The position numbers and the translations under genes are program-made. 64,000 nt of DNA, from positions 18,334 through 82,333 of the forward strand of contig JAGBTZ010000049.1 in NCBI GenBank assembly GCA_017631055.1. The letters run 5' to 3'. Shown here one piece after another: positions 6,982 through 15,923 of this stretch. The DNA is from Alistipes sp. Lineage in GTDB: Bacteria; Bacteroidota; Bacteroidia; Bacteroidales; Rikenellaceae. Numbering within the stretch: position 1 is the stretch's first letter; every line of letters starts with the position of its first letter. The notes under the pieces were generated by a model. It saw only the letters and a list, made by a program, of their open reading frames with translations. It searched no databases and was not told the origin of the DNA.

Positions 6982-9900
6982 GTGCGCAAAGTTATAAAAA
7001 TATTGGGAAAACTCCTATCGGCAGCGATTTTGTTGTTGATAATGTTGCCCATATCCCTTTCGCTGCTGTTGGATATTCCGGCGGTGCAGAACTTTGTGGC
7101 GCATAAGGCTGCGGAGTTTGCCTCCGAAAAGCTCGACACCCGGGTAAGTATCGACCGACTGAATGTCGAGTTGCCCAATAAAATCAATCTCTACGACTTC
7201 TATGTGGAGGATTACCAGCAAGATACGTTGCTCTATGTGGGTCATCTGCGGACAAACCTTAAGAGCGTTCGTGGCGGAATATACTTCGGTGCGGCATTTG
7301 CCGAGAAGGCAAAACTCTACATTGTGGAGGCTCCGAGTGGCGATATGAATATCAAGGAGGTTGCCGACCGTATCAGTAAAAATAGGGAGAATAGGAAGAA
7401 CTTCCGCCTCGAAATCCAGAGTGCCGAGGTCGACTCTCTCGAGTTGCATATCGAGCAGAGCGAGCCTCGCAATCCCGAGTATGGCGTGGATTACAGCGAT
7501 ATGCAACTGCTCGACCTCGATGCCAAAGTCGAGAATTTGACGATTGAGAGCGTGAATGCCTATGCGGTGGTGAGTGGCGATATTAAGGCTTTGACTTTCA
7601 CCGAGCGTAGCGGATTTGAGGTGGATAATGTTACCGGATATTTTAAGGTCGATAAGGGTATTGTTGAGTTGCGTGATGCGCGAATTCAGACTGACAAGTC
7701 GAACATCCTCCTCGATTCGTTCCGCCTCAAGAGTGCCGATTGGCTCGATTATAGGGATTTTATCCACAATGTGAGAATAGATGCTGTGGCGAGTCGCAGT
7801 ACGGTGTCGAGTGACGATGTGGGCTACTTTGCTCCTGCTCTGCGTGGGTGGCAGACGACTCTTTCGGGAGTCAACGTGCGAATGAATGGCACTGTGGATA
7901 ACTTTACCGGCAGTGTGAGTGGTGCTCGTACTCAGGCGGGCGCAACGCTGCGTGCCGATGTTGCGATTAAGGGCTTGCCCGAATATCAGAGTAGCGATTT
8001 CGATATTCGAATTAGACGCTTTGCGGCTTCGGCAGCAGAGACAGAGCGTCTGATGGCAAACATTGCCCATCTGCAACTCCCGGCGAATGTCGTTCAGATG
8101 CTCGATAGAGCAGGTGACCTCTCGGTTGAGGGTCGCTTTGAGGGTCGTATCTCATCCTTTAGGACCAAGGGCGTAGTCGGCTCTGCATCCGGTGATGTCG
8201 GATTTGAATTTGCTCTCTCATCGGCTGAGGAGGATGCTGCGCATAAGGCATTGGATGCGAAGGTTGCCACCGCCTCGGTCGATTTGGGGCGTATCCTCGG
8301 CATCAAAAAGCTCGGCACTACGGGTCTGAGAGTGACTGCTGCAGGAGATTTCGGTGGTGGCGAGTATGGGCTGGATGTCGATGGCGAAATCAACCGCTTT
8401 ACAATGCTCGACTACTCCTACGACTTGATTAAGGCTCAGGGCCGTGTTGAGAATGGCGATGTGGATGCAACGATTACGGCTCGCGACCGCAATCTCGACT
8501 TCGATTTGAGGGCGGTGCTGGGTCTTGGTGGCGAGTTGCCGACATACGATGTGGTTGTCGATCTGCATAAGGCCGACTTGTCGGCTATGCACCTCAATCG
8601 CCGCGATTCGATATCGACCCTCTCGGCAAGTATCGGTATCGGTGCGGTCGGCAAGATTCCTGATGCGCTTAACGGAGAGGTCAATATCGCCGATGTGGAG
8701 TATCGTTACAACGACAAGAAGGTGAACTCCGAACATATAATCCTGACGATGGAGAGCAACGAGGATGCAAGCTCGTTTATGCTCACCTCGGACTTTGCGG
8801 ATGCCGTCTTCGAGAGTCGCAATAACTATAAGGATGTGTTGGCTTATCTGAAAGATATGCTTGTCCGTTATCTGCCTCTGTTGGATGAGGTGCGAGCCCC
8901 CGAGGCGACGGTGGCAGCAATCGAGGGAAAAGAGGATATGCGTGAACACAACTTCTCGCTTCTCTCGCTTACGACCAAGAATTTTAACCCGATAGCCGAT
9001 GCCCTGATTGGTGGTTTGCAGGTGGCCGATGGCTCGACTGCGCAGGTGTTGCTCGACCCGCTGAATAACCTCTTCTTGATGAGAGCCCATAGCGACTACA
9101 TCGAGCGCGACAGGATGTTGGCAACGATGCTTAAACTCAATGTTAGCAATCGTACCGATTCGTTGGCTCTGCGCCTTGGGGCCGAGGACCTCTACATGGG
9201 AACGCTTCATTTCCGCAATTTGGAGATGCGTAGTGGCGTGAAGGATAACTATATAGACCTCTCGGCCGTATTCCACGATTCGTTGAAGAACTCTTCGGGC
9301 AATTTGGGATTGGGTATCCGACTTCGTAAGGATGCCGATACCAATCGCCGAAGCGTGGATGTGGCATTGGCGCCATCCCGCATTGGTCGAGGTGGCGAGC
9401 ATTGGAACCTCTCGGCCAAGAGGATAGATGCCGACTCTTCGCGAATAGTGATAGACGACTTTATGGTGCGCAATGAGCGTCAGTCGCTCATTGTGGATGG
9501 TGTTGCATCCCGCAGCCGAGAAGATTCGCTGACTCTGCGCCTTAATGACTTCGATCTCTCGCCTCTGTTGCAGATAGCCGAGACGGTGGGTTACAATATC
9601 GAGGGACGAACTAACGGTTACGCCTCGGTGAAGTCGGCTCTGAAGGGTAGCGAGATTGATGCCGATATCCGTTTGGATAGTATTCTGGTGAATAAAATCC
9701 CATTGCCGGCGATGAAGCTCGACTCGCAATGGGACTTCGAGCGTAACCGAGCACGATTCTTTGTTACCGAGCGCGAGAAGCGCGATACGATTATCAGAGG
9801 TTTCTATGCCCCCTCGCAGGTGCGCTATTACGCTAAGGTCGATATGGATAGCCTCGATATGGCACTTATCAATCCGCTGCTTCAGGGCATTATCTCCGAT

Positions 9901-11538
9901 ACGCACGGTGTGGCGGTTGCCGACTTGACCTTTACCGGTGAGCGCCGTGATGCGGAGCTTAGGGGCGATATCGCCGTGAGGGATTTGAGCACCAGAATTG
10001 ACTATACGCAGGTGGAGTATCGTGTGCCACAGGCGAAGGTCGCCGTGCGTAATAATCGTTTCCATGTGGGCGATGTCGAGGTCTTCGACCAGGAGCAGAA
10101 TAAGGGAACGCTCTCGTTCGATTTGAGCCTCGATAACCTCTCGAATATCTCCTACAATCTGAATGTGCGCCCCGAGAAGATGTTGGTGCTCAATACCACT
10201 TCGCAAGATAACGACTACTTCTACGGTAAGGTCTATGCCAGCGGAGCCGCTACGATTGCGGGTGATAAGAGTGGAGTGGTGATGGATATTGTGGCTGCTA
10301 CGGATGATAATACCGAGTTCTATCTGCCGCTGTCGGGTAAGACCGATGTGTCGAATGCCGACTTCGTGATTTTTGAGCAGGCTGATAAGCCCGATACGAC
10401 CAACTATCTGGTGCGTAAGAAGTTGATGTTCGAGCGCCGTCAGCGTAAGCGTACCACTTCGAGTGATATGATGGATATCAATATGGCGCTGGATGTGCGT
10501 CCGAATGCGATGTGTCAGCTCGTTATCGACCCCACTGTGGGCGATATCATCAAGGGTCGAGGCGAGGGTGCGCTGAATATGCACGTCAATCCCACGCAGA
10601 ATGTCTTTGAACTCTATGGCGACTACACTATCACCGAGGGTAGCTACCTGTTCACGCTGCAAAATATCATCAATAAGAAGTTTATCATCGAGGAGGGCTC
10701 GACCATAAGCTGGACCGGTGAGCCGGTGGATGCGCTGCTCAATATAGATGCGGTCTATAAGGTGAAGGCCTCGTTGCAGCCGCTGTTGGCGGGCAGTGTG
10801 TCGTCTAACACCTCGACCCGTGCCGTGCCGGTGGATTGTATTATCCATCTGAGCGACCGCCTGACCAAACCGACCGTAACCTTTGATGTTGTGGTACCCA
10901 ATGCCGACCCCGATGTGCAGGCGGTGGTGGCTAATGCTCTGAGTACTCCCGAGAGCCGTTCGCAACAGTTCCTCTATCTGCTGGTGGCCAATAGTTTCAT
11001 CTCGGAGGCGGCTTCGAGTTCGGCTTCGAATATCGGTGTCTCGGCATCTGCTGCTACCGGATTTGAGCTGCTATCTAATCAGTTGAGCAACTGGCTTTCG
11101 GCTGATGATTACAATATAGTCATCCGCTATCGACCCAAGACCGAGGTGACCAGCGATGAGGTCGATTTCGGCTTCTCGACAGAACTTATCAATAATCGTC
11201 TGCTGCTCGAGGTGGAGGGTAACTATATGGTCGATAGGTCGATGGCGGTCAATCCTAATGCATCGAATTTGATGGGTGAGGCCTATCTGACATGGCTTAT
11301 CGATCGTGCGGGTAATCTGCGCCTGAAGGGCTTTACCCACACCATCGACCGCTTTGACGAGAACCAAGGTCTGCAAGAGACGGGTATAGGTATCTACTAC
11401 AAGCAGAGCTTCAACAACCTGAAAGATTTGAAGCAGCGTGTGAAGGAGAATTTTACCATTCGCCGCCGCGAGAAGCGACTCAAAAAGGAGCAGAGCGAGA
11501 AGAACGAAACTGCCAATCAAAGCACAGGAGTAGAATAG
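6982..11538 (+). CDS. tamB: TamB-like translocation and assembly module protein (AsmA/DUF490 family)
   Basis: 1518 aa, beginning at GTG. One N-terminal membrane anchor (about residues 7-29, KILGKLLSAAILLLIMLP) is followed by an AsmA-type segment and a very long repetitive beta-taco stretch. The C-terminal ~400 residues hold the conserved TamB domain (for example PTQNVFELYGDYTITEGSY and NRLLLEVEGNY). TamB proteins bridge the periplasm and move phospholipids and/or help TamA insert barrels. No second tam gene is next to it; the Omp85-like barrel at 27594-29126 lacks POTRA domains and is not an obvious partner. The tail is strongly charged (KRLKKEQSEKN). Confidence 0.92.
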   Translation: MRKVIKILGKLLSAAILLLIMLPISLSLLLDIPAVQNFVAHKAAEFASEKLDTRVSIDRLNVELPNKINLYDFYVEDYQQDTLLYVGHLRTNLKSVRGGIYFGAAFAEKAKLYIVEAPSGDMNIKEVADRISKNRENRKNFRLEIQSAEVDSLELHIEQSEPRNPEYGVDYSDMQLLDLDAKVENLTIESVNAYAVVSGDIKALTFTERSGFEVDNVTGYFKVDKGIVELRDARIQTDKSNILLDSFRLKSADWLDYRDFIHNVRIDAVASRSTVSSDDVGYFAPALRGWQTTLSGVNVRMNGTVDNFTGSVSGARTQAGATLRADVAIKGLPEYQSSDFDIRIRRFAASAAETERLMANIAHLQLPANVVQMLDRAGDLSVEGRFEGRISSFRTKGVVGSASGDVGFEFALSSAEEDAAHKALDAKVATASVDLGRILGIKKLGTTGLRVTAAGDFGGGEYGLDVDGEINRFTMLDYSYDLIKAQGRVENGDVDATITARDRNLDFDLRAVLGLGGELPTYDVVVDLHKADLSAMHLNRRDSISTLSASIGIGAVGKIPDALNGEVNIADVEYRYNDKKVNSEHIILTMESNEDASSFMLTSDFADAVFESRNNYKDVLAYLKDMLVRYLPLLDEVRAPEATVAAIEGKEDMREHNFSLLSLTTKNFNPIADALIGGLQVADGSTAQVLLDPLNNLFLMRAHSDYIERDRMLATMLKLNVSNRTDSLALRLGAEDLYMGTLHFRNLEMRSGVKDNYIDLSAVFHDSLKNSSGNLGLGIRLRKDADTNRRSVDVALAPSRIGRGGEHWNLSAKRIDADSSRIVIDDFMVRNERQSLIVDGVASRSREDSLTLRLNDFDLSPLLQIAETVGYNIEGRTNGYASVKSALKGSEIDADIRLDSILVNKIPLPAMKLDSQWDFERNRARFFVTEREKRDTIIRGFYAPSQVRYYAKVDMDSLDMALINPLLQGIISDTHGVAVADLTFTGERRDAELRGDIAVRDLSTRIDYTQVEYRVPQAKVAVRNNRFHVGDVEVFDQEQNKGTLSFDLSLDNLSNISYNLNVRPEKMLVLNTTSQDNDYFYGKVYASGAATIAGDKSGVVMDIVAATDDNTEFYLPLSGKTDVSNADFVIFEQADKPDTTNYLVRKKLMFERRQRKRTTSSDMMDINMALDVRPNAMCQLVIDPTVGDIIKGRGEGALNMHVNPTQNVFELYGDYTITEGSYLFTLQNIINKKFIIEEGSTISWTGEPVDALLNIDAVYKVKASLQPLLAGSVSSNTSTRAVPVDCIIHLSDRLTKPTVTFDVVVPNADPDVQAVVANALSTPESRSQQFLYLLVANSFISEAASSSASNIGVSASAATGFELLSNQLSNWLSADDYNIVIRYRPKTEVTSDEVDFGFSTELINNRLLLEVEGNYMVDRSMAVNPNASNLMGEAYLTWLIDRAGNLRLKGFTHTIDRFDENQGLQETGIGIYYKQSFNNLKDLKQRVKENFTIRRREKRLKKEQSEKNETANQSTGVE

Positions 11539-11582
11539 ATTGAAGAATAAACCAAATAAAAACTTAAATAAAATTTACGATT

Positions 11583-12254
11583 ATGATTACACTTTTGCAG
11601 GCTACTGAGGTTGTAGCCACCGAAACAGCCAAGATGGGATTGTGGGAGCTCTTCACTAAGGGCGGTTGGCTTATGTGGGTATTGCTCCTGTTGGGCGGAT
11701 TTACCATCTTTATCTTTGTCGAGCGATTTGTTGCCATTCGCAAGGCTTCGCAGCTCGATATGCACTTTATGAATCGCATCCGCGATTACATCTACGATGG
11801 CAAGATTGACTCGGCGGTAAATCTTTGCAAGAAGACCGATACCCCTATTGCCCGCATGATCGAGAAGGGTATCGAGCGTCTGGGTCGCCCGATGAACGAT
11901 GTGCAGACCGCTATTGAGAATGTTGCAAACCTCGAGGTGTCGAAACTCGAGAATGGCTTGCCCTTCCTGGCAACCATTGCCGGTGGTGCTCCGATGATTG
12001 GTTTCCTTGGTACGGTTATGGGTATGGTGCAGACCTTTATGGATATGTCTGCTGCGGGTGGTACGGTCGATATGGCTCTGCTCTCGAGCGGTATGTATAT
12101 CGCGATGGTTACCACAGTGGGTGGTCTTATTGTTGGTATTCCGGCATACTTCGGCTACAACTACCTGGTGGCTCGCATCGAGAAGTTGGTATTCCGTATG
12201 GAGGCAAACTCGATTGCATTTATGGATATTCTTAATCAACCCGTTCAAAAGTAA
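11583..12254 (+). CDS. exbB: MotA/TolQ/ExbB proton channel family protein
   Basis: 223 aa. The first membrane segment is at about residues 22-45 (GWLMWVLLLLGGFTIFIFVE). The pair near 125-185 contains the family motifs LPFLATIAGGAPMIGFLGTV and VTTVGGLIVGIPAYFGYN. With ExbD it forms the inner-membrane proton channel that energises TonB. The next gene starts 6 nt after the stop and the two that follow are equally tight, so exbB-exbD-tonB-DUF1573 is one operon. There are 44 nt after tamB with no terminator, so read-through from tamB is possible. Confidence 0.95.
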   Translation: MITLLQATEVVATETAKMGLWELFTKGGWLMWVLLLLGGFTIFIFVERFVAIRKASQLDMHFMNRIRDYIYDGKIDSAVNLCKKTDTPIARMIEKGIERLGRPMNDVQTAIENVANLEVSKLENGLPFLATIAGGAPMIGFLGTVMGMVQTFMDMSAAGGTVDMALLSSGMYIAMVTTVGGLIVGIPAYFGYNYLVARIEKLVFRMEANSIAFMDILNQPVQK

Positions 12255-12260
12255 TCGACT

Positions 12261-12662
12261 ATGGCAATCAAACATGGCTCAAAGGTCGATAAGTCATTCT
12301 CCTCTTCGGCGATGACCGACCTTATGTTCCTGCTGTTGATATTTATGCTTATCGCCACAACGCTTATCAATCCTAATGCTCTGAAGTTGATGTTGCCCAA
12401 GAGCTCCAACCAGCTTAAGGATAAGGCGATAACCACTGTGTCAATTCAGCAGAAGGGCTCCACATACAACTACTATGTCGAGTTGGAGCAGGTGAAGGGT
12501 ATCGAGGGTGTAGAGCGTGCATTGCAGGCTCGCCTTGAGGGTCAGGAGGATCCGACCATATCGCTCCACTGCGACAAGACCGTAGCCATTGACGAGGTGG
12601 TTAAGGTGATGAATGTGGCTAAGGATAATAACTATAAACTGATTCTGGCAACACAGCCCTAA
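12261..12662 (+). CDS. exbD: ExbD/TolR family biopolymer transport protein
   Basis: 133 aa, typical ExbD size. A single N-terminal membrane segment (about residues 13-32) follows a short cytoplasmic lead and contains the proton-carrying Asp position within SAMTDLMFLLLIFMLIATT. The periplasmic domain (about 40-133) is small and alpha/beta. It partners with ExbB, whose gene ends 6 nt upstream, to drive the TonB-like protein encoded 20 nt downstream. Confidence 0.95.
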   Translation: MAIKHGSKVDKSFSSSAMTDLMFLLLIFMLIATTLINPNALKLMLPKSSNQLKDKAITTVSIQQKGSTYNYYVELEQVKGIEGVERALQARLEGQEDPTISLHCDKTVAIDEVVKVMNVAKDNNYKLILATQP

Positions 12663-12682
12663 CGGCTCTAAACGACCGAATT

Positions 12683-13378
12683 ATGTACTATTACGACCCG
12701 AACAATAATCGCTCGAAGCAGTGGGCGGCACTGGTGACGGCACTCTATGTGCTCTCGCTGGGTGTTGCCTTTGCTTTCGTGTCGTTTGATTTCGGTAAGA
12801 TGCCGCCCCCGACCGGCGATGAGATTTTGGTCGAGTTTCTCGAGCCGACACCACCGCCACCGCCACCGGCACCACCCAAGGTGCGCAGACCCGAGCCGAA
12901 GATGCACGACAACTTTGCGCCCGAGGATAACGAACAGCAGGTGACCGGTAAGGACGAGCAGACCCGCACGGTCAATCCGAAGGCGCTCTTCAAGATGAAT
13001 AAGGGTGGTGCAGATGAGCCCGATAAGGCGGGTAATCCAAAGGCTCAGGAGGGCGAAAAGGATGAAGCGAAGGGTACGGGCGGAGGCCTCAATCCCTCGG
13101 GTAACGATCAACTCGATAAGGGTCTGCAAGGCCGAGGCTTGGTTGGCGATTTGCCTCGACCCTCCTACCCGGGAAATAAGAGCGGTAAGGTGGTTATTCG
13201 TGTCACGGTCGATAAGACGGGCCGAGTGACCAATGCCGTCTATGAGCCCAATGGCTCGACTTCGTCGGATGATGCGCTGGTGCAAGCGGCTATCGCTGCT
13301 GCCAAGAAGGCGCGATTTACCGAGAGTCGCAGCTTTATCGAGGGCGGAACTATTACCTATCGATTTAATCTTAAATAG
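12683..13378 (+). CDS. tonB: Energy transducer TonB-like protein
   Basis: 231 aa. An N-terminal cytoplasmic tip and membrane anchor (about residues 14-36, WAALVTALYVLSLGVAFAFV) lead to a Pro-rich spacer (PTPPPPPPAPPKV near 55), a charged Gly/Lys-rich linker, and a C-terminal TonB/TolA-type domain from about 155 (LPRPSYPGNKSGKVVIRV). It passes proton-motive energy from ExbBD to outer-membrane receptors. The order exbB-exbD-tonB with gaps of 6-20 nt supports a dedicated complex. The C-terminal domain is somewhat TolA-like, so a Tol role cannot be excluded. Confidence 0.9.
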   Translation: MYYYDPNNNRSKQWAALVTALYVLSLGVAFAFVSFDFGKMPPPTGDEILVEFLEPTPPPPPPAPPKVRRPEPKMHDNFAPEDNEQQVTGKDEQTRTVNPKALFKMNKGGADEPDKAGNPKAQEGEKDEAKGTGGGLNPSGNDQLDKGLQGRGLVGDLPRPSYPGNKSGKVVIRVTVDKTGRVTNAVYEPNGSTSSDDALVQAAIAAAKKARFTESRSFIEGGTITYRFNLK

Positions 13379-13384
13379 TTCGAT

Positions 13385-13843
13385 ATGAAGAGATTGCTAT
13401 TGATGGTTGTGGGCGTGTTGTCGTCTGTGGGAGTTATGGCACACGAGGGGGCGTTTTGCCACAATCCTAAATCAGAGGAGGCTCAGTCGCTGCAGGACTC
13501 CCTCACACAACCGAAATATCAGGGTGCTCACCTTGCCTTTAAGTCTGCCAAGCACAACTTTGGTGTGGTGAAGCGTAAGGGTGGTGACCTGCATGTTCGC
13601 TTTGAGTATGTGAACGATGGCATTGAGCCATTGGTGATTACCCGCATTGCGACCTCGTGTACCTGTATCCGTACCGATTATCGCCGCCGACCGCTCGATG
13701 TGGGCGAGAGTGCAGTGATAGAGTTGACCTACGAGCCCCACAAGATGGAGCCGGGAATGTTCCATAAGGTTGTGCAGGTCTACTCCAACTCGGTGGATGG
13801 TATGCATCTGCTGACGGTGAGTGGCAACTCGGTCGAGAGGTAG
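13385..13843 (+). CDS. DUF1573 domain exported protein
   Basis: 152 aa with a signal peptide (MKRLLLMVVGVLSSVGVMA). The single DUF1573 Ig-like domain spans about residues 55-150: HNFGVVKRKGG, then ITRIATSCTCIRTDY with the CTC typical of the family, then LTYEPHKMEPGMFHKVV. The function of DUF1573 proteins is not established; they are periplasmic or surface-linked and frequent in Bacteroidota. It starts 6 nt after tonB and is the last gene before a strong terminator, so it belongs to the exbBD-tonB operon. Confidence 0.9.
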   Translation: MKRLLLMVVGVLSSVGVMAHEGAFCHNPKSEEAQSLQDSLTQPKYQGAHLAFKSAKHNFGVVKRKGGDLHVRFEYVNDGIEPLVITRIATSCTCIRTDYRRRPLDVGESAVIELTYEPHKMEPGMFHKVVQVYSNSVDGMHLLTVSGNSVER

Positions 13844-13879
13844 AGTAATGGTGTCCAAAGTGGCGTAGGGGATGATAAA

Positions 13880-13927
13880 ACGATAGAGGGCTGTCGCAAC
13901 ATCGGTTGTCGGACAGCCCTCTATCGT
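13880..13927. terminator. Bidirectional rho-independent terminator
   Basis: A perfect 16-bp stem, 13880-13895 with 13912-13927, has a nested GCAAC/GTTGT pairing in the loop. It separates the convergent DUF1573 and thiL genes. Confidence 0.92.
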
Positions 13928-13940
13928 TGTGTGGTGGTTG

Positions 13941-14975
13941 TTACTCCTCCTTAAATCCTTGTGCTTTAAGGCGAATATCCGAGCCATCGGGTGTTACGAG
14001 TGCTGCGCCCGTGCTCTCGGCAGTGATGTGGCCGATAACGTCAATGCCTCCCATACGCATAACCTTCTCCTGCATCGCAAGCGGCACGGTGAAGAGCAAC
14101 TCGTGGTCTTCGCCACCGTTGAGGGCAGCCACTACAGGGTCTGCATGCATCTCTTCGGCCAAGGCTGTTGTCTGCTTAGCGATGGGGATGCGCTCGAGGT
14201 AGATGCGGGCTCCGCACTTCGAGGCTTTACAAATCTGCAAAAGGTCGCTCGCCAATCCATCCGAGAGGTCTATCATCGAGGTCGGTACTATGCCCTCCTC
14301 CGCGAGTTGCTCGACAACATCCTTGCGAGCACGAGGCTTGAGATACTTCTCGAGCAGATATTCATATCCCGCAAACTGAGGCTCGGGGTTTTCGACACCC
14401 TTCAGTACGCGCTTTTCGCGCTCGAGCAGATGCAGTCCCATATAGGCTGCACCGAGGTTGCCGGTGATGCAAATCAGGTCGTTGAGTTGAGCACCCGAAC
14501 GATAGCTTACGCTCTCCTTCTTGGTGCGACCTATGGCGGTGATGCCCACGACAAATCCGGTCATCGAGGCCGATGTGTCGCCACCCGCCAAATCGACGCC
14601 CAACTCTTCGCAAGCAAAGTGCACACCCTCGTAGAAGTCCTCGAGTGCCTCGACCGGCAGTTTCGATGAGATGCCGAGCGAGAGCATAATCTGCTCGGGG
14701 CGGGCATTCATCGCGAGAATATCACTCACACCGATAGTCACGGCCTTGTAACCGAGGTGCTTGAGAGGAAAGTAGGTGAGGTCGAAATCGACACCCTCAA
14801 GCAACGTGTCGGTCGAGACGACCAACGCTTCGTCACCCGCAGTGTCTATCACTGTGGCATCATCACCAATCCCTTTGAGTGTTGAGGGTTGCTTTGTCGT
14901 AAACTTTGAGGTCAGACGGTCAATCAGGCCGAACTCTCCCAACTCCGATATTTCGGTTCTCTTTCTCTGAGACAT
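13941..14975 (-). CDS. thiL: Thiamine-phosphate kinase ThiL
   Basis: 344 aa from ATG 14975 (MSQRKRTEISELGEFGLIDR), the start that aligns with ThiL proteins; an upstream in-frame start at 15014 is unlikely. It phosphorylates thiamine monophosphate to thiamine pyrophosphate with ATP in the cytoplasm. AIR-synthase-related fold: GIGDDATVID (about 34), the metal-binding VSTDTLLEGVDF, DILAMNARPEQIMLSLGI, DLAGGDTSAS and SDGLASDLL. It is divergent from surE; no TPP riboswitch precedes it. Its -7 element is at 15020-15027. Confidence 0.96.
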   Translation of the reverse strand: MSQRKRTEISELGEFGLIDRLTSKFTTKQPSTLKGIGDDATVIDTAGDEALVVSTDTLLEGVDFDLTYFPLKHLGYKAVTIGVSDILAMNARPEQIMLSLGISSKLPVEALEDFYEGVHFACEELGVDLAGGDTSASMTGFVVGITAIGRTKKESVSYRSGAQLNDLICITGNLGAAYMGLHLLEREKRVLKGVENPEPQFAGYEYLLEKYLKPRARKDVVEQLAEEGIVPTSMIDLSDGLASDLLQICKASKCGARIYLERIPIAKQTTALAEEMHADPVVAALNGGEDHELLFTVPLAMQEKVMRMGGIDVIGHITAESTGAALVTPDGSDIRLKAQGFKEE

Positions 14976-15019
14976 ACTTATATTTATATTATATATTGCA
15001 GATTTCGTATTCAACTCCG

Positions 15020-15027
15020 CAAAGATA
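15020..15027 (-). promoter_or_regulatory. thiL promoter -7 element
   Basis: On the minus strand this reads TATCTTTG, matching TAnnTTTG, about 45 nt before the thiL start. No convincing -33 element is seen. Confidence 0.55.
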
Positions 15028-15121
15028 CTAAATTCCTCAAAAACCTTCCGCTTTTGACCTTGTTTTTGTTCGTCTTGGATAATAATCGCCTTTGATGTGG
15101 CTCATTTCTGCAAAAAAAATG

Positions 15122-15129
15122 TATTTTTG
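15122..15129 (+). promoter_or_regulatory. surE promoter -7 element placed for a leaderless mRNA
   Basis: TATTTTTG matches TAnnTTTG. Only five bases separate its last G from the ATG at 15135, so transcription would start at or next to the A of the start codon. No good -33 element at 19-21 bp is visible. Confidence 0.5.
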
Positions 15130-15134
15130 TGGTT

Positions 15135-15908
15135 ATGAAAAACGAAAGATTGATTTTTGTAACCAACGATGATGGTTATCAGGCAAAAGGTTTTGCTGCT
15201 GCAATAGAGATTGCACGCAAGTTTGGTCGAGTGGTGGCCGTGGCTCCCGAGCGTACCCAGAGTGGTATGAGCCAGGCTATTACGATGTATAATCCGCTCT
15301 ACTTGAAGAGGGTGCGCGAGGAGGAGGGACTGGAGGTCTACTCCCTCTCGGGAACTCCGGTGGATTGTGCCAAGATGGCCTTCGACTATATGTTTGAGGG
15401 GCGTATTCCCGATCTTGTGATTTCGGGTGTCAACCATGGCTCGAATGCCGCTGTGAATGTGCTCTACTCGGGCACGATGGGTGCAGCTATCGAGGGTAGT
15501 TTTTATGGCTGTCCATCAATAGGCTTGTCGGTTACTACGCACGACCTTGATGCCGATTTCTCGGCAGCTGTGCACTTTGGCGAGCAGATTGTTCGCTCGG
15601 TGCTGGAGGGTGGTGTGCCGACTCCGTTGTGCCTGAATGTCAACATCCCGGATGTTCCAATAGAGCAAATTCAGGGCGTGAAGGTTTGTCGCCAAACTCG
15701 CGGATATTGGCGCGAGGAGTTCTTCAGTCGCCAAGACCCGCACAATCGCCAATACTTTTGGCTGACGGGCGGTTTCTGCAATGCCGAGCCCGAGGCGGAG
15801 GATACCGATGAGTGGGCATTGGCTCACAACTACATTTCGGTAGTGCCGGTGCAAGTCGATATGACCGACTACTCAAGGCTCGGGGCACTGAAAGAGGTGT
15901 TGAAGTAG
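15135..15908 (+). CDS. surE: 5'/3'-nucleotidase SurE
   Basis: 257 aa from ATG 15135; a GTG two codons earlier at 15129 overlaps the promoter -7 element and is rejected. SurE is a divalent-metal survival phosphatase acting on nucleoside monophosphates. The metal site is complete: FVTNDDGYQAKG (Asp-Asp near 9-10), the Ser in SGMSQAIT (about 41) and the Asn in SGVNHGSNAAVN (about 98). It is followed with no terminator by the histidine kinase, whose start is 15 nt away, so the three genes surE-kinase-regulator look like an operon. Confidence 0.96.
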   Translation: MKNERLIFVTNDDGYQAKGFAAAIEIARKFGRVVAVAPERTQSGMSQAITMYNPLYLKRVREEEGLEVYSLSGTPVDCAKMAFDYMFEGRIPDLVISGVNHGSNAAVNVLYSGTMGAAIEGSFYGCPSIGLSVTTHDLDADFSAAVHFGEQIVRSVLEGGVPTPLCLNVNIPDVPIEQIQGVKVCRQTRGYWREEFFSRQDPHNRQYFWLTGGFCNAEPEAEDTDEWALAHNYISVVPVQVDMTDYSRLGALKEVLK

Positions 15909-15923
15909 TTGAGCGTGAGGCCT

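Noticed and set aside
8218-10965. A 915-codon open frame on the minus strand within tamB
   Set aside because: It is antisense to a clear TamB protein, has no family features, and its composition (many His, Ile and Arg) is the mirror of the codon bias of tamB.
14967-14972. CTGAGA string near thiL, as in the TPP riboswitch core
   Set aside because: It is on the opposite strand and overlaps the first codons of thiL; no other riboswitch parts are present.
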